A stretch of DNA of 20,623 nt from an uncultured archaeon (GTDB taxonomy: Archaea; Nanobdellota; Nanobdellia; Woesearchaeales; CAIVOO01). Positions 13,086 through 20,049 of the stretch are shown piece by piece. The notes under the pieces were generated by a model that made no database searches, was not told the origin of the DNA, and saw only the letters and a list, made by a program, of their open reading frames with translations. Numbering within the stretch: position 1 is the stretch's first letter; each line of letters starts with the position of its first letter. Both the position numbers and the translations under genes were made by a program. The stretch spans positions 1 to 20,623 of the forward strand of contig CAIVOO010000033.1 of NCBI GenBank assembly GCA_903907555.1, in the 5' to 3' direction.

Positions 13086-14257
13086 ACATAGAAAAAATCA
13101 GGAAAGATTTTCCAATACTTAACGAGAAGAAAGCTCCAATTTATTTTGACAACGCCTGCATGACTTTAAAGCCTGTGCAAGTGATTAACAAGATGAACGA
13201 GTATTATGAGCAGTATCCTGCGTGTGGCGGAAGAAGCCATCACAGGCTGGCGGAAAAAGTTACTGAAGAAACTATGAAAGCGAGGAAGGAAATCGCCAAC
13301 TTCTTCAATGCAAAAAATGAGCGAGAGATAATATTCACAAGAAATACAACTGAAGGAATAAATCTTGTTGCCAATTCCATAAGATGGAATAAAGGAGACA
13401 TAATTCTTACATCAGACAAAGAGCATAATTCTAACTTGATACCTTGGATTGTTGCAAAAAACAGGGGATTGAGGCATGAGATTTTCAAGTTCAATGATGT
13501 TGAAGATTTCAAGAAGAAAATTAAGGGTGTAAGATTGGTTTCAATCGTCCACACATCAAATGTTGACGGCTCATCCAATAATGTTCATGAAATGATAAAG
13601 ATTGCGCATGAGAACAATGCTTCGGTTTTGCTCGATGCAGCGCAGTCAGCCCCGCACAAGAGTGTGGATGTAAGAAAATTAGATGTTGACTTCATGGTTG
13701 CATCAGGGCACAAGATGCTAGGGCCTTCAGGAATGGGGGTATTGTATGGAAAGATGCATCTGCTTGAAGAGCTGAATCAGTTCCTTGTTGGCGGGGATAC
13801 TGTCAAAAATTCTCATTATCACACATTTGAGCCTGAAGACATTCCAGAAAGATTTGAGGCAGGGCTTCAGAATTACGCAGGAATGATTGGCTTTGCAGAA
13901 GCAGTCAGGTATCTCAAGAAAGTCGGGCTGAAAGATATTGAAGAGCATGAATTGAAATTGAATGCACAGCTGACAGACGCATTCAACAATTTGGGAATAA
14001 CAATCCTCGGGCCTAAAGATCCAAAGCTTCGCTCAGGCGTTGTCGGCTTCAACGTTGGGCAGATGAATCCTCACGATGTTGCACTAATGCTCAACACACA
14101 CAACATAATGATACGCTCAGGCATGCACTGCGTGCATTCATGGTTCAACGCGCACAAGATAAACGGCAGCGCAAGGGCATCATTCTATCTCTACAATACT
14201 TCTGAAGAAGTTGAAGAGATGATTAAGAGAATGCGAGAGATTGTGAAGCTAAGATAA
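13082..14257 (+). CDS. Cysteine desulfurase, SufS/CsdA type
   Basis: This PLP-dependent class V aminotransferase-fold enzyme removes sulfur from cysteine for Fe-S clusters or thiolation. The 391-residue protein has the PLP Lys in ASGHKMLGPSG (Lys211), the cofactor-contacting DAAQ (185-188), and the catalytic Cys in RSGMHCVHSW (Cys350). The N-terminus IYFDNACMTLKP and the RASFYLYNT end fit group II. The ATG at 13082 has GGTG a few bases upstream; an in-frame extension to 13040 is unlikely because the family starts near MNIEKIRKDFPIL. No SufBCD, SufE or IscU gene is seen nearby, so the sulfur acceptor is unknown. It lies in the same transcript direction as the DsbA-like gene. Confidence 0.93.
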   Translation: MNIEKIRKDFPILNEKKAPIYFDNACMTLKPVQVINKMNEYYEQYPACGGRSHHRLAEKVTEETMKARKEIANFFNAKNEREIIFTRNTTEGINLVANSIRWNKGDIILTSDKEHNSNLIPWIVAKNRGLRHEIFKFNDVEDFKKKIKGVRLVSIVHTSNVDGSSNNVHEMIKIAHENNASVLLDAAQSAPHKSVDVRKLDVDFMVASGHKMLGPSGMGVLYGKMHLLEELNQFLVGGDTVKNSHYHTFEPEDIPERFEAGLQNYAGMIGFAEAVRYLKKVGLKDIEEHELKLNAQLTDAFNNLGITILGPKDPKLRSGVVGFNVGQMNPHDVALMLNTHNIMIRSGMHCVHSWFNAHKINGSARASFYLYNTSEEVEEMIKRMREIVKLR

Positions 14258-14308
14258 AAAAATCAATCTTATTGTTACTACTCTGAAGTTATCATTTTAA
14301 CGAAAAAC

Positions 14309-14352
14309 TTATAAAGAGAAACCATTTTTCTGTAATAATCAAGATACGAGGT
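14309..14352 (+). promoter_or_regulatory. Promoter and ribosome-binding site of the 135-aa gene
   Basis: TTATAAAG at 14309-14316 predicts a start near 14339. GAGGT at 14348-14352 precedes the ATG at 14360 by 7 bases. Confidence 0.55.
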
Positions 14353-14359
14353 AATCAAA

Positions 14360-14767
14360 ATGGAAGCGACACTTGAACAAAGAGCAAAAATTTTCATTGA
14401 AGACCGTATGGCTCCAGCAATGACAGAATCTATTCAAACACAAACATGCCAGACAACAGTGGTTAAGATCATACATGCTGACTGGGGGTATGACCATATT
14501 TTCGGTGATTATGGACTTCATGTTGAGGTTCCCATACCTGACGGTAATAGGCCACGCGGCGGCAGAAAGACATTTCTATTCCAAGATGCACAGAAAATAG
14601 AACAGCTTATGGAAAGTTTGGGTGCAGCAAACGCCAAAGAATTAGTTGGTAAGCAGGTTGTCGTTTATTTTGATCCAAGATTCGATAGGTATAGCAATCC
14701 AGCTGGACTCTCAGCACCAAAGGAGCTTGAGAAATATATTCATCCAACAACCGAATCTGTCAATTGA
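14360..14767 (+). CDS. 135-residue protein of unknown function
   Basis: This soluble protein has no TM segment and one Cys. A helical N-terminus (ATLEQRAKIFIEDRMAP) is followed by an alternating, probably beta-rich core with TTVVKIIHADWGYDHIFGDYGL, a Gly/Arg loop (PDGNRPRGGRKT), and GKQVVVYFDPRFDRYSNPAG. The many aromatic and acidic residues in the core suggest a small beta barrel. It has its own TATA box and a GAGGT ribosome-binding site, and is followed by a hairpin and T-tract, so it appears monocistronic. I recognise no family. Confidence 0.75.
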   Translation: MEATLEQRAKIFIEDRMAPAMTESIQTQTCQTTVVKIIHADWGYDHIFGDYGLHVEVPIPDGNRPRGGRKTFLFQDAQKIEQLMESLGAANAKELVGKQVVVYFDPRFDRYSNPAGLSAPKELEKYIHPTTESVN

Positions 14768-14819
14768 TAATTTAAATTGTTAAGAATTATCAACAAGTTT
14801 ATTTTCTTTTTTAATTTTT
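14764..14819 (+). terminator. Hairpin plus T-tract after the 135-aa gene
   Basis: TTGATAA (14764-14770, containing the TGA stop) pairs with TTATCAA (14787-14793) and is followed by a T-rich run from 14798 to 14819. This would end the plus-strand transcript before the convergent hibernation-like gene. Confidence 0.55.
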
Positions 14820-14851
14820 CAAAGAACAATAATATTAATAAAATAAAAAAA

Positions 14852-15202
14852 TCAAGTCTTAAGCTTGCTCACTTCTGTATGGACTTTTGCAAGTACGCTG
14901 TCTAAGACGACAAACAGGTTTAGCGGCTTTCGGTCCTCCTGGTTGTCTGCTGTGAAGACTTGCCCGTTGTTCACAAGCTTTACGTTCACTTCATACCTTT
15001 CAGAATTCTCTATCTGGTGCACTGGCTTCAAAGTAACGCAGACTTCCTGTATGTTCTTGCAGCATTCCGAATACTTCCTGACGTAGCTGCCAATCATCTT
15101 CTTGGCTATTATCATGCTGCCAGGGTCCAGAACTCTAAAACCATTAAGCTTGATATTGCCCCCAAGCTCTATGGGCGTTGTATCAATTTCTGTTGTAGTC
15201 AT
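14852..15202 (-). CDS. Ribosome hibernation factor (HPF/RaiA, S30AE)-like protein
   Basis: This 116-residue protein shows the beta-alpha-beta-beta-beta-alpha order of the S30AE fold: IKLNGFRVL, a helix with IIAKKMIGSYVRKYSE, IQEVCVTLKPV, RYEVNVKLVNNGQVFTAD, and a C-terminal helix VVLDSVLAKVHTEVSKL. If so it would bind the small ribosomal subunit and protect idle ribosomes. The match is by pattern only, and archaeal members are divergent. The start is ATG at 15202, six bases after GAGGTG (15209-15214); the in-frame GTG at 15211 is part of that site. A TTTTTAAAC box at 15237-15245 overlaps the stop of the Nudix gene. Confidence 0.6.
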   Translation of the reverse strand: MTTTEIDTTPIELGGNIKLNGFRVLDPGSMIIAKKMIGSYVRKYSECCKNIQEVCVTLKPVHQIENSERYEVNVKLVNNGQVFTADNQEDRKPLNLFVVLDSVLAKVHTEVSKLKT

Positions 15203-15236
15203 TAATGCCACCTCACAAAATAATTAAGATTTGGAT

Positions 15237-15245
15237 GTTTAAAAA
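15237..15245 (-). promoter_or_regulatory. TATA box of the hibernation-like gene, overlapping the Nudix stop
   Basis: TTTTTAAAC on the minus strand contains the TAA stop of the Nudix gene (15239-15241). It lies about 22 bases before a start near 15214, next to the GAGGTG. Confidence 0.5.
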
Positions 15246-15643
15246 TGTTGTGGATTTTTCATTGCATCATGCAATATTTTCTTATCAATGCCTGTTATCT
15301 TTAGTCGAAGCGCTTGTTTTATCGTGAACAGTTTCATCTTGGCATTTTTATGGACTTTTAATAGTTTCAAATCAGGTATTTTTGCTATATACATATAGTA
15401 TGTTATGTCTTTGCCTGGAACTGTGAATGAATACTTGCCAAAGAACTTGTAATTCTTGATTTTACAGTTCAATTCTTCTTTGATTTCCCGTTCTAATGCT
15501 TGTTTTGGGCTTTCATTCTTTTCTATGGAGCCGCCGAAGAAGCTCCAGTGCTCGCCATGTTTGCATATTTTTCTTCTGTCTTCAAAAAGAATTTTATCAT
15601 TGTCTGTGAATATTGCGCCAGAGCATTTAATCTTTTTATTCAT
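15239..15643 (-). CDS. Nudix hydrolase
   Basis: The Nudix box runs from Gly38 to Cys60: Gly38, Glu44, then REI (52-54), and Glu56-Glu57, following the GX5EX7REUXEEXGU order. The Gly normally found near its end is Asn59 here. The family cleaves nucleoside diphosphates linked to another group, with a divalent metal; the substrate cannot be assigned. Length is 134 residues. The start is ATG at 15643, one base after the stop of copA; an upstream TTG at 15652 would overlap copA. No ribosome-binding site is obvious, so coupling to copA translation is likely. A housecleaning or MutT-like role fits the size. Confidence 0.88.
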   Translation of the reverse strand: MNKKIKCSGAIFTDNDKILFEDRRKICKHGEHWSFFGGSIEKNESPKQALEREIKEELNCKIKNYKFFGKYSFTVPGKDITYYMYIAKIPDLKLLKVHKNAKMKLFTIKQALRLKITGIDKKILHDAMKNPQHF

Positions 15644-15644
15644 A

Positions 15645-18026
15645 TTAATCAAAAATCTTCATCAGCAGTGTATTTCCGACGACTGACACTGAGCTTAATG
15701 CCATCGCTGCCCCTGCTATCATTGGATTGAGCAGGAATCCATTGTAATAGAAAAGCACACCTGCCGCGACTGGTATCCCGACTGCATTGTACGCGAATGC
15801 CCAGAAAAGATTTTGTTTTATCTTGCGGACTGTTCTCCTGCTAAGGTGTATTGCATTAGCAACGTCACTGAGGTTATTCCTGATAAGGACTATATCTCCT
15901 GTTTCTATGGCAACGTCAGTGCCAGAGCCTATTGCTATTCCTAGATTTGCTTTTGCCAGAGCAGGAGCGTCATTAATGCCATCGCCAACCATTGCGACTA
16001 TCCTGTCATTCTCCTGCAGCTTTCTTATCTCTTGTTCCTTGTTTTCAGGCATGACATCTGCAATTATTTCAGTGATTCCTACCTGCCCTGCAATAGCTTC
16101 TGCTGTTTTTCTGTTGTCGCCTGTAAGCATGATAACTCTCATGTTCATCTGCTGCAGTTTCCTTACAGCTTCCTTCGCATTTTCTTTTATTGTGTCGGCA
16201 ATTGCTATTACCCCGATTACTTTCTTGTTGACTGCAACGCATACAGCTGTCTTTCCCTGTGATTCTAGCTTGTTTACTTCTTCAAGGTTATTTCCTAATC
16301 TGATATTTTTTGAAGTCATGAGGTTCTTTGAGCCGACAAGGATTTTATTGTTATTGAAGACAGCATATATCCCATGCCCTGCAATGGCTTGGAAATGTTT
16401 TGCTTTCGGAATTGCAATCTGTTTGGATTTTGCTTCTTTTACAATAGCCCCTGCCAGAGGATGTTCAGAGTTTTTCTCAGCTATAGCTGCATAACGGAGA
16501 ACGTCAGATTTTTTGGAAATGAAAGAAATTATGTCTGTCACTTCAGGCTTTCCTTTGGTAAGGGTTCCTGTCTTGTCAAAAACAACAGTATTTACTTTGT
16601 ACGCAGCTTCGAGAGCCTCGCCTCCCTTGATAAGTATTCCGTGCTTAGCGCCTTTTCCAGTTCCGACAAGTATTGCTATTGGTGTTGCCAGCCCGAGAGC
16701 GCAAGGGCATGATATGATGAGAACAGTGACTGCTATTGAAAGCGAGAACTGAAAGCTCTGGCCTAAAATGAAGTACCATAATAATGAAGATGATAATGCT
16801 ATTGCCAGAACAAAATACACGAAGTAGTTGGCTACAATATCTGCCAGCCTCTGTATTGGCGCTTTCGAGCTTTGCGCCTCTTCAACAAGTTTTATTATCT
16901 GCGCAAGAGCGGTGTGCTCGCCGACCTTTTTAGCCCTGAACCTGAATGCCCCTGACTGGTTTATTGTTCCGCCAGTCACAAAGTCTCCTTTTTTCTTCTC
17001 TACTGGCATGCTTTCGCCAGTCAGCATAGATTCATTTACAGATGATGCCCCTTCAACTACGACGCCATCAACAGGTATTTTTTCGCCAGGCTTCACCAGC
17101 ACTATGTCGCCAATGACCACATCGTCTATAGGAATTTCCACTTCTATCTTGTTTCTGATTACAATGGCTGTTTTAGGCTGCAGCTTCAGGAGCTTTTTCA
17201 TGGCTTCGGAAGCCTTCCCTTTTGCAATTATCTCAAGCCACTTTCCGAATGTGATGAATGTAAGGACTACTGCAGATGTATCATAATACAGAGGTCCTGA
17301 TGCGAAAAATGTGTTGTACGCGCTGTAAATGAATGCTGCTGAAGTGCCTATTGCAATCAGCACATCCATGCTTGCATAAAACTCTTTTATCGAATTCCAG
17401 GAGCCCTTGTAATATCTCCATCCTGTAATCATCTGAACAGAAGCTGCCAATGCAAACAGTACATAATTTTCGAAAGGAAACGTAATCTTGAATATTTCAG
17501 GAAACGAAAGGACAACTATCGGGATGCTTAATAAAAAGCTGAACAAAAGCACATGCTTAAGCCTTGCCAACACAAATTTTTCTTCGATTTCAGTGCTTTC
17601 AACTCTTTCTTCTTCCCAAGTCTTGTAGCCTGTCTTTTCTATGGTCTTTCTAATCTGGTATTCGCTTGTAATCGCTGGATCAAAATCAATTATTGCCCTC
17701 TCATCAACATACAATTCTTTTTTGATAATGCCTTCAAAATTCAGGGAATTATCTACAATGGCAACACTGCGAGGATTGTTCATATCAATTATTTTAAGCT
17801 TAACCTGGCCTTTCGGCTCGTCATTGAAAACCTTGTATCCCATATCTATTATCTTCTTCTCTATGCTTTCCTCATGAAGCTTTGACTCGTCAAAATCCAC
17901 ATTGGCAGTCTCTGTTACAAAATTGACAGTGGCAGATTTAACACAAGGAATCTTTTTGAGAACTCTTTCAATATTCGCTGCGCAGCTCGCGCAGTCCATT
18001 CCGCCAATTTTTATCCTCTTTTTCAT
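15645..18026 (-). CDS. copA: Copper-exporting P1B-type ATPase
   Basis: This membrane pump exports Cu(I) using ATP. The N-terminal metal-binding domain has GMDCASC (Cys12, Cys15). A second domain of the same fold at about 75-137 has lost its Cys pair: the metal loop reads DMNNPRSVA (81-89). Catalytic motifs are intact: TGES (336-339), CPC in the membrane (440-442), DKTGT with phosphorylated Asp484, the HP pair (522-523) and GDGINDAP (681-688). YN (746-747) and MALSS (775-779) in the last TM helices match Cu(I) specificity. The length of 793 residues is normal. GAGGAGGAT lies directly before the ATG, and an inverted repeat surrounds the TATA box. The Nudix gene follows by one base. Confidence 0.96.
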   Translation of the reverse strand: MKKRIKIGGMDCASCAANIERVLKKIPCVKSATVNFVTETANVDFDESKLHEESIEKKIIDMGYKVFNDEPKGQVKLKIIDMNNPRSVAIVDNSLNFEGIIKKELYVDERAIIDFDPAITSEYQIRKTIEKTGYKTWEEERVESTEIEEKFVLARLKHVLLFSFLLSIPIVVLSFPEIFKITFPFENYVLFALAASVQMITGWRYYKGSWNSIKEFYASMDVLIAIGTSAAFIYSAYNTFFASGPLYYDTSAVVLTFITFGKWLEIIAKGKASEAMKKLLKLQPKTAIVIRNKIEVEIPIDDVVIGDIVLVKPGEKIPVDGVVVEGASSVNESMLTGESMPVEKKKGDFVTGGTINQSGAFRFRAKKVGEHTALAQIIKLVEEAQSSKAPIQRLADIVANYFVYFVLAIALSSSLLWYFILGQSFQFSLSIAVTVLIISCPCALGLATPIAILVGTGKGAKHGILIKGGEALEAAYKVNTVVFDKTGTLTKGKPEVTDIISFISKKSDVLRYAAIAEKNSEHPLAGAIVKEAKSKQIAIPKAKHFQAIAGHGIYAVFNNNKILVGSKNLMTSKNIRLGNNLEEVNKLESQGKTAVCVAVNKKVIGVIAIADTIKENAKEAVRKLQQMNMRVIMLTGDNRKTAEAIAGQVGITEIIADVMPENKEQEIRKLQENDRIVAMVGDGINDAPALAKANLGIAIGSGTDVAIETGDIVLIRNNLSDVANAIHLSRRTVRKIKQNLFWAFAYNAVGIPVAAGVLFYYNGFLLNPMIAGAAMALSSVSVVGNTLLMKIFD

Positions 18027-18155
18027 ATCCTCCTCATTCTAAAATTTAAAGTTATATAAATGTTTCCTGTTTTTTAGAATAAGCGAAACAGCTTATAAGA
18101 CTAATCTGAAACTGGTTGCAAAAGCTTATTAAACATCCTTATATCACATACTGGT
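18027..18155. promoter_or_regulatory. Divergent promoters of copA and the CRM-domain gene
   Basis: Minus strand: TTTATATA at 18053-18060 is the likely copA TATA box, flanked by the inverted repeat ATTCTAAAA (18036-18044) and TTTTAGAAT (18072-18080), a candidate operator. Plus strand: TTATTAAA at 18126-18133 ends 22 bases before the ATG at 18156, consistent with a leaderless mRNA. Confidence 0.55.
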
Positions 18156-18419
18156 ATGGATATTAAAGAACTCAAAATCAAATCAAAGAATCTCGAGCCT
18201 GTTGTGAGGATTGGCAAGAACGGGATTAATCCTCACATGATTGCAGAGATTGACAGGCAGCTAGACAGAAATGAGCTGATAAAAATCAAGCTTTTGCAGG
18301 CATTTGTCTACGAGCATGACAAGAAAGAGACTGCTGTGCTGATTGCAAACGCAACCAATTCCCAGCTTGTTTCGCAGGTTGGCTCGACTATTACTCTGTA
18401 TAGAAAGAAAACTATTTAA
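18156..18419 (+). CDS. CRM-domain RNA-binding protein, YhbY family
   Basis: This 87-residue protein is a single CRM domain. It has an N-terminal Lys-rich helix (MDIKELKIKSKNLEPVVRIG), the GKNGIN loop matching the GxxG RNA-binding turn, a central helix ending in ELIKIKLL, and a C-terminal VSQVGSTITLYRK strand. Bacterial YhbY binds pre-50S ribosomes, and archaeal members are thought to act in ribosome or RNA processing. The ATG at 18156 is 22 bases after a TATA box. It lies upstream of the split unknown gene, whose promoter box overlaps its stop codon. Confidence 0.92.
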   Translation: MDIKELKIKSKNLEPVVRIGKNGINPHMIAEIDRQLDRNELIKIKLLQAFVYEHDKKETAVLIANATNSQLVSQVGSTITLYRKKTI

Positions 18420-18422
18420 ATA
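18415..18422 (+). promoter_or_regulatory. TATA box of the split gene, overlapping the yhbY-type stop
   Basis: TTTAAATA contains the TAA stop (18417-18419) of the CRM gene. It predicts a start near 18444, just before GAGG (18447-18450) and the ATG at 18458. Confidence 0.5.
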
Positions 18423-18457
18423 GTCTTGAGATATATTATTTAAAAAGAGGATGCTTG

Positions 18458-19042
18458 ATGATAGATGAGATTGATGCAGGAAAAAAACTTCTTAGAGCCG
18501 GCTTTATAAAATCCAAGCTTGAAAAGGAATTTATTGCTGTGCAGAAGAAATCAGGCAAATCTTTGAAAGATTACATTGATTCTCTTGATAAAAAAGAAAT
18601 AATAAAGTATGCAGACCAGGAGTATGCTGAGCACGACAGGCTTGTAAAGCCTATACCAACCGGCTTTCCTTCTCCGTTGGTAACTAATAAAAACCAGACT
18701 GTTTGTGTGCGCTTGCATCTGGAAAGCTTTAATCTTTCAATTGAAGAGTTATACTACTGGATACTTCACCATGTTAGGCAGGACTGGAGCTTTTCAAATG
18801 TTTACAAGATATCTGATGTTTTCTCTGCAGCAGAGCAGTCTGCATTTTTCGGCACAGCGCAGCAGAGGCTAGGGATACAGCAGGACAGGGCAGCCCAGTA
18901 TCTGAAATACATCGCTGATATGCTGAAAGCCTTGTTCCAGGTTGTCAGGGAAGCAAGAATACTTGACGAGAGGCTCACTTTCTACAATGATGTGCAGAAC
19001 GACATAAAAGATAAAAAAATGCTGCTGCAAAATCAGACATAG
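18458..19042 (+). CDS. Unknown protein, N-terminal part of an apparently split gene
   Basis: The 194-residue product starts at ATG 18458, with GAGG at 18447-18450 (an in-frame TTG at 18455 directly precedes it). It is rich in Lys, Glu and aromatic residues and mostly helical, with IEELYYWILHHVRQDW and AAQYLKYIADMLKALFQVVREARILDERLTFY. No TM segment is predicted. The last seven residues (MLLQNQT) follow a run of seven A. After a -1 shift at that run, the frame reads NAAAKSDIVLKGIWIDMVEGG without interruption into the next gene, so this is probably the N-terminal third of a ~530-residue protein. Family not recognised. Confidence 0.7.
   Translation: MIDEIDAGKKLLRAGFIKSKLEKEFIAVQKKSGKSLKDYIDSLDKKEIIKYADQEYAEHDRLVKPIPTGFPSPLVTNKNQTVCVRLHLESFNLSIEELYYWILHHVRQDWSFSNVYKISDVFSAAEQSAFFGTAQQRLGIQQDRAAQYLKYIADMLKALFQVVREARILDERLTFYNDVQNDIKDKKMLLQNQT
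19013..19019 (+). other. Seven-A run, candidate -1 frameshift or slippage site
   Basis: The frame reads GAT AAA AAA ATG. A tRNA on the AAA at 19016-19018 can re-pair on 19015-19017 without mismatch, after which AAT GCT GCT follows in the downstream frame, open to 20049. One missing A in the assembly would give the same effect. Confidence 0.5.
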
Positions 19043-20049
19043 TGCTTAAAGGAATATGGATTGACATGGTTGAGGGCGGAACTAAGAATCCTGCATCTGT
19101 CTACGGAATGTCGCAGCAGGTTGGTTTTGTAACACTGCCTGACCTGTTCTTCAGGACTTATGCAAAAACAACAGAGGATATTGACAGGATGGTCAAGCCC
19201 ATGCAGTTCAATGAAAAAGTAAAGGAAGTCCTTTCGAGAAAACTCATGCAGTACATCACTTGGAGAGACAAGACATACAGGGAGCTTTCTTCGAGAAAAA
19301 CATTCACTCTCAAGTACATCAAGCAGCATTATTTGACAATAAGGCTATATCTAAATTGGATAAAGCCTTATTTGAGGAACATAAAGAGAATGATAATGCC
19401 TGAAAAGATGTTCCAAGAGCCTGAAATGATAGGCGCATTCGAAACTTCCATGATGGAGCTTGAGTTTTTGGCGCACAGGGCTCCTGTGAAAAGTAAAATC
19501 CATCACGTAATAGTTGCAAGCTTTGACTACAGGACAATACCCCAGATGAGCTATACTACTAGTGAAGGTTATCAGCAGAGAGGCCCCATACATATAGGAA
19601 AAGTTGTAATCAACCTGAGAGGCTACCTTTGGACTAAGGAGCAAATCGCAGCTTACAGAAAGATGAAGGAGGAGGAAGACTTGGAGCTTCTTGCAAGCAT
19701 TGACGAAACAGTTAAGCAGACGCTTGAATCATTGGGTGATGATTTAAAAAAATATTTGGAAGAAAGCGGGGAAATTTTCAAAAAAGAAGAGCCTAAAAAA
19801 GAGGAGAAGAGAAGGTCCCCAAGCATATTTGAGCCGTTCACTTCAATCGCAAAAGGTTTCGGCGAGATGGGCTCTGCATTTATACCTGAAGGCATACTGA
19901 CAAGAGTTGAGAACAGGGGCAAGCCTACGAAAGAGATGGAGGACTACGAATTTGACCAAGAGCTGAGCGGTGCAGAAGGATCTTTTGTGGCGGTATTCTA
20001 TAACATATACAAGAATTTAAAGAAATCACACGGCTATCTTTCTTGGTAA
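19042..20049 (+). CDS. Unknown protein, C-terminal part of an apparently split gene
   Basis: As a separate gene it would start at GTG 19042, overlapping the upstream TAG by one base (TAGTG), but no ribosome-binding site is visible. In the shifted frame the coding begins at 19015-19018, giving 343 residues joined to 187 from upstream (530 total). Contents: LKGIWIDMVEGGTKNPASVY near the junction, a long helical region (FTLKYIKQHYLTIRLYLNWI), a beta-type segment (HHVIVASFDYRTIPQ; GKVVINLRGYLW), then a Glu/Lys-rich coiled region with KKEEPKKEEKRRSPS, and a C-terminal segment. No TM segment or enzyme motif is seen. Its stop abuts that of the AMMECR1 gene with no base between. Confidence 0.72.
   Translation: MLKGIWIDMVEGGTKNPASVYGMSQQVGFVTLPDLFFRTYAKTTEDIDRMVKPMQFNEKVKEVLSRKLMQYITWRDKTYRELSSRKTFTLKYIKQHYLTIRLYLNWIKPYLRNIKRMIMPEKMFQEPEMIGAFETSMMELEFLAHRAPVKSKIHHVIVASFDYRTIPQMSYTTSEGYQQRGPIHIGKVVINLRGYLWTKEQIAAYRKMKEEEDLELLASIDETVKQTLESLGDDLKKYLEESGEIFKKEEPKKEEKRRSPSIFEPFTSIAKGFGEMGSAFIPEGILTRVENRGKPTKEMEDYEFDQELSGAEGSFVAVFYNIYKNLKKSHGYLSW

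Noticed and set aside
15787..16494. Long open frame (235 codons) on the plus strand
   Set aside because: It lies antisense inside copA, whose motifs are all intact; the product is Phe/Ser/Cys-rich as expected for a shadow frame.
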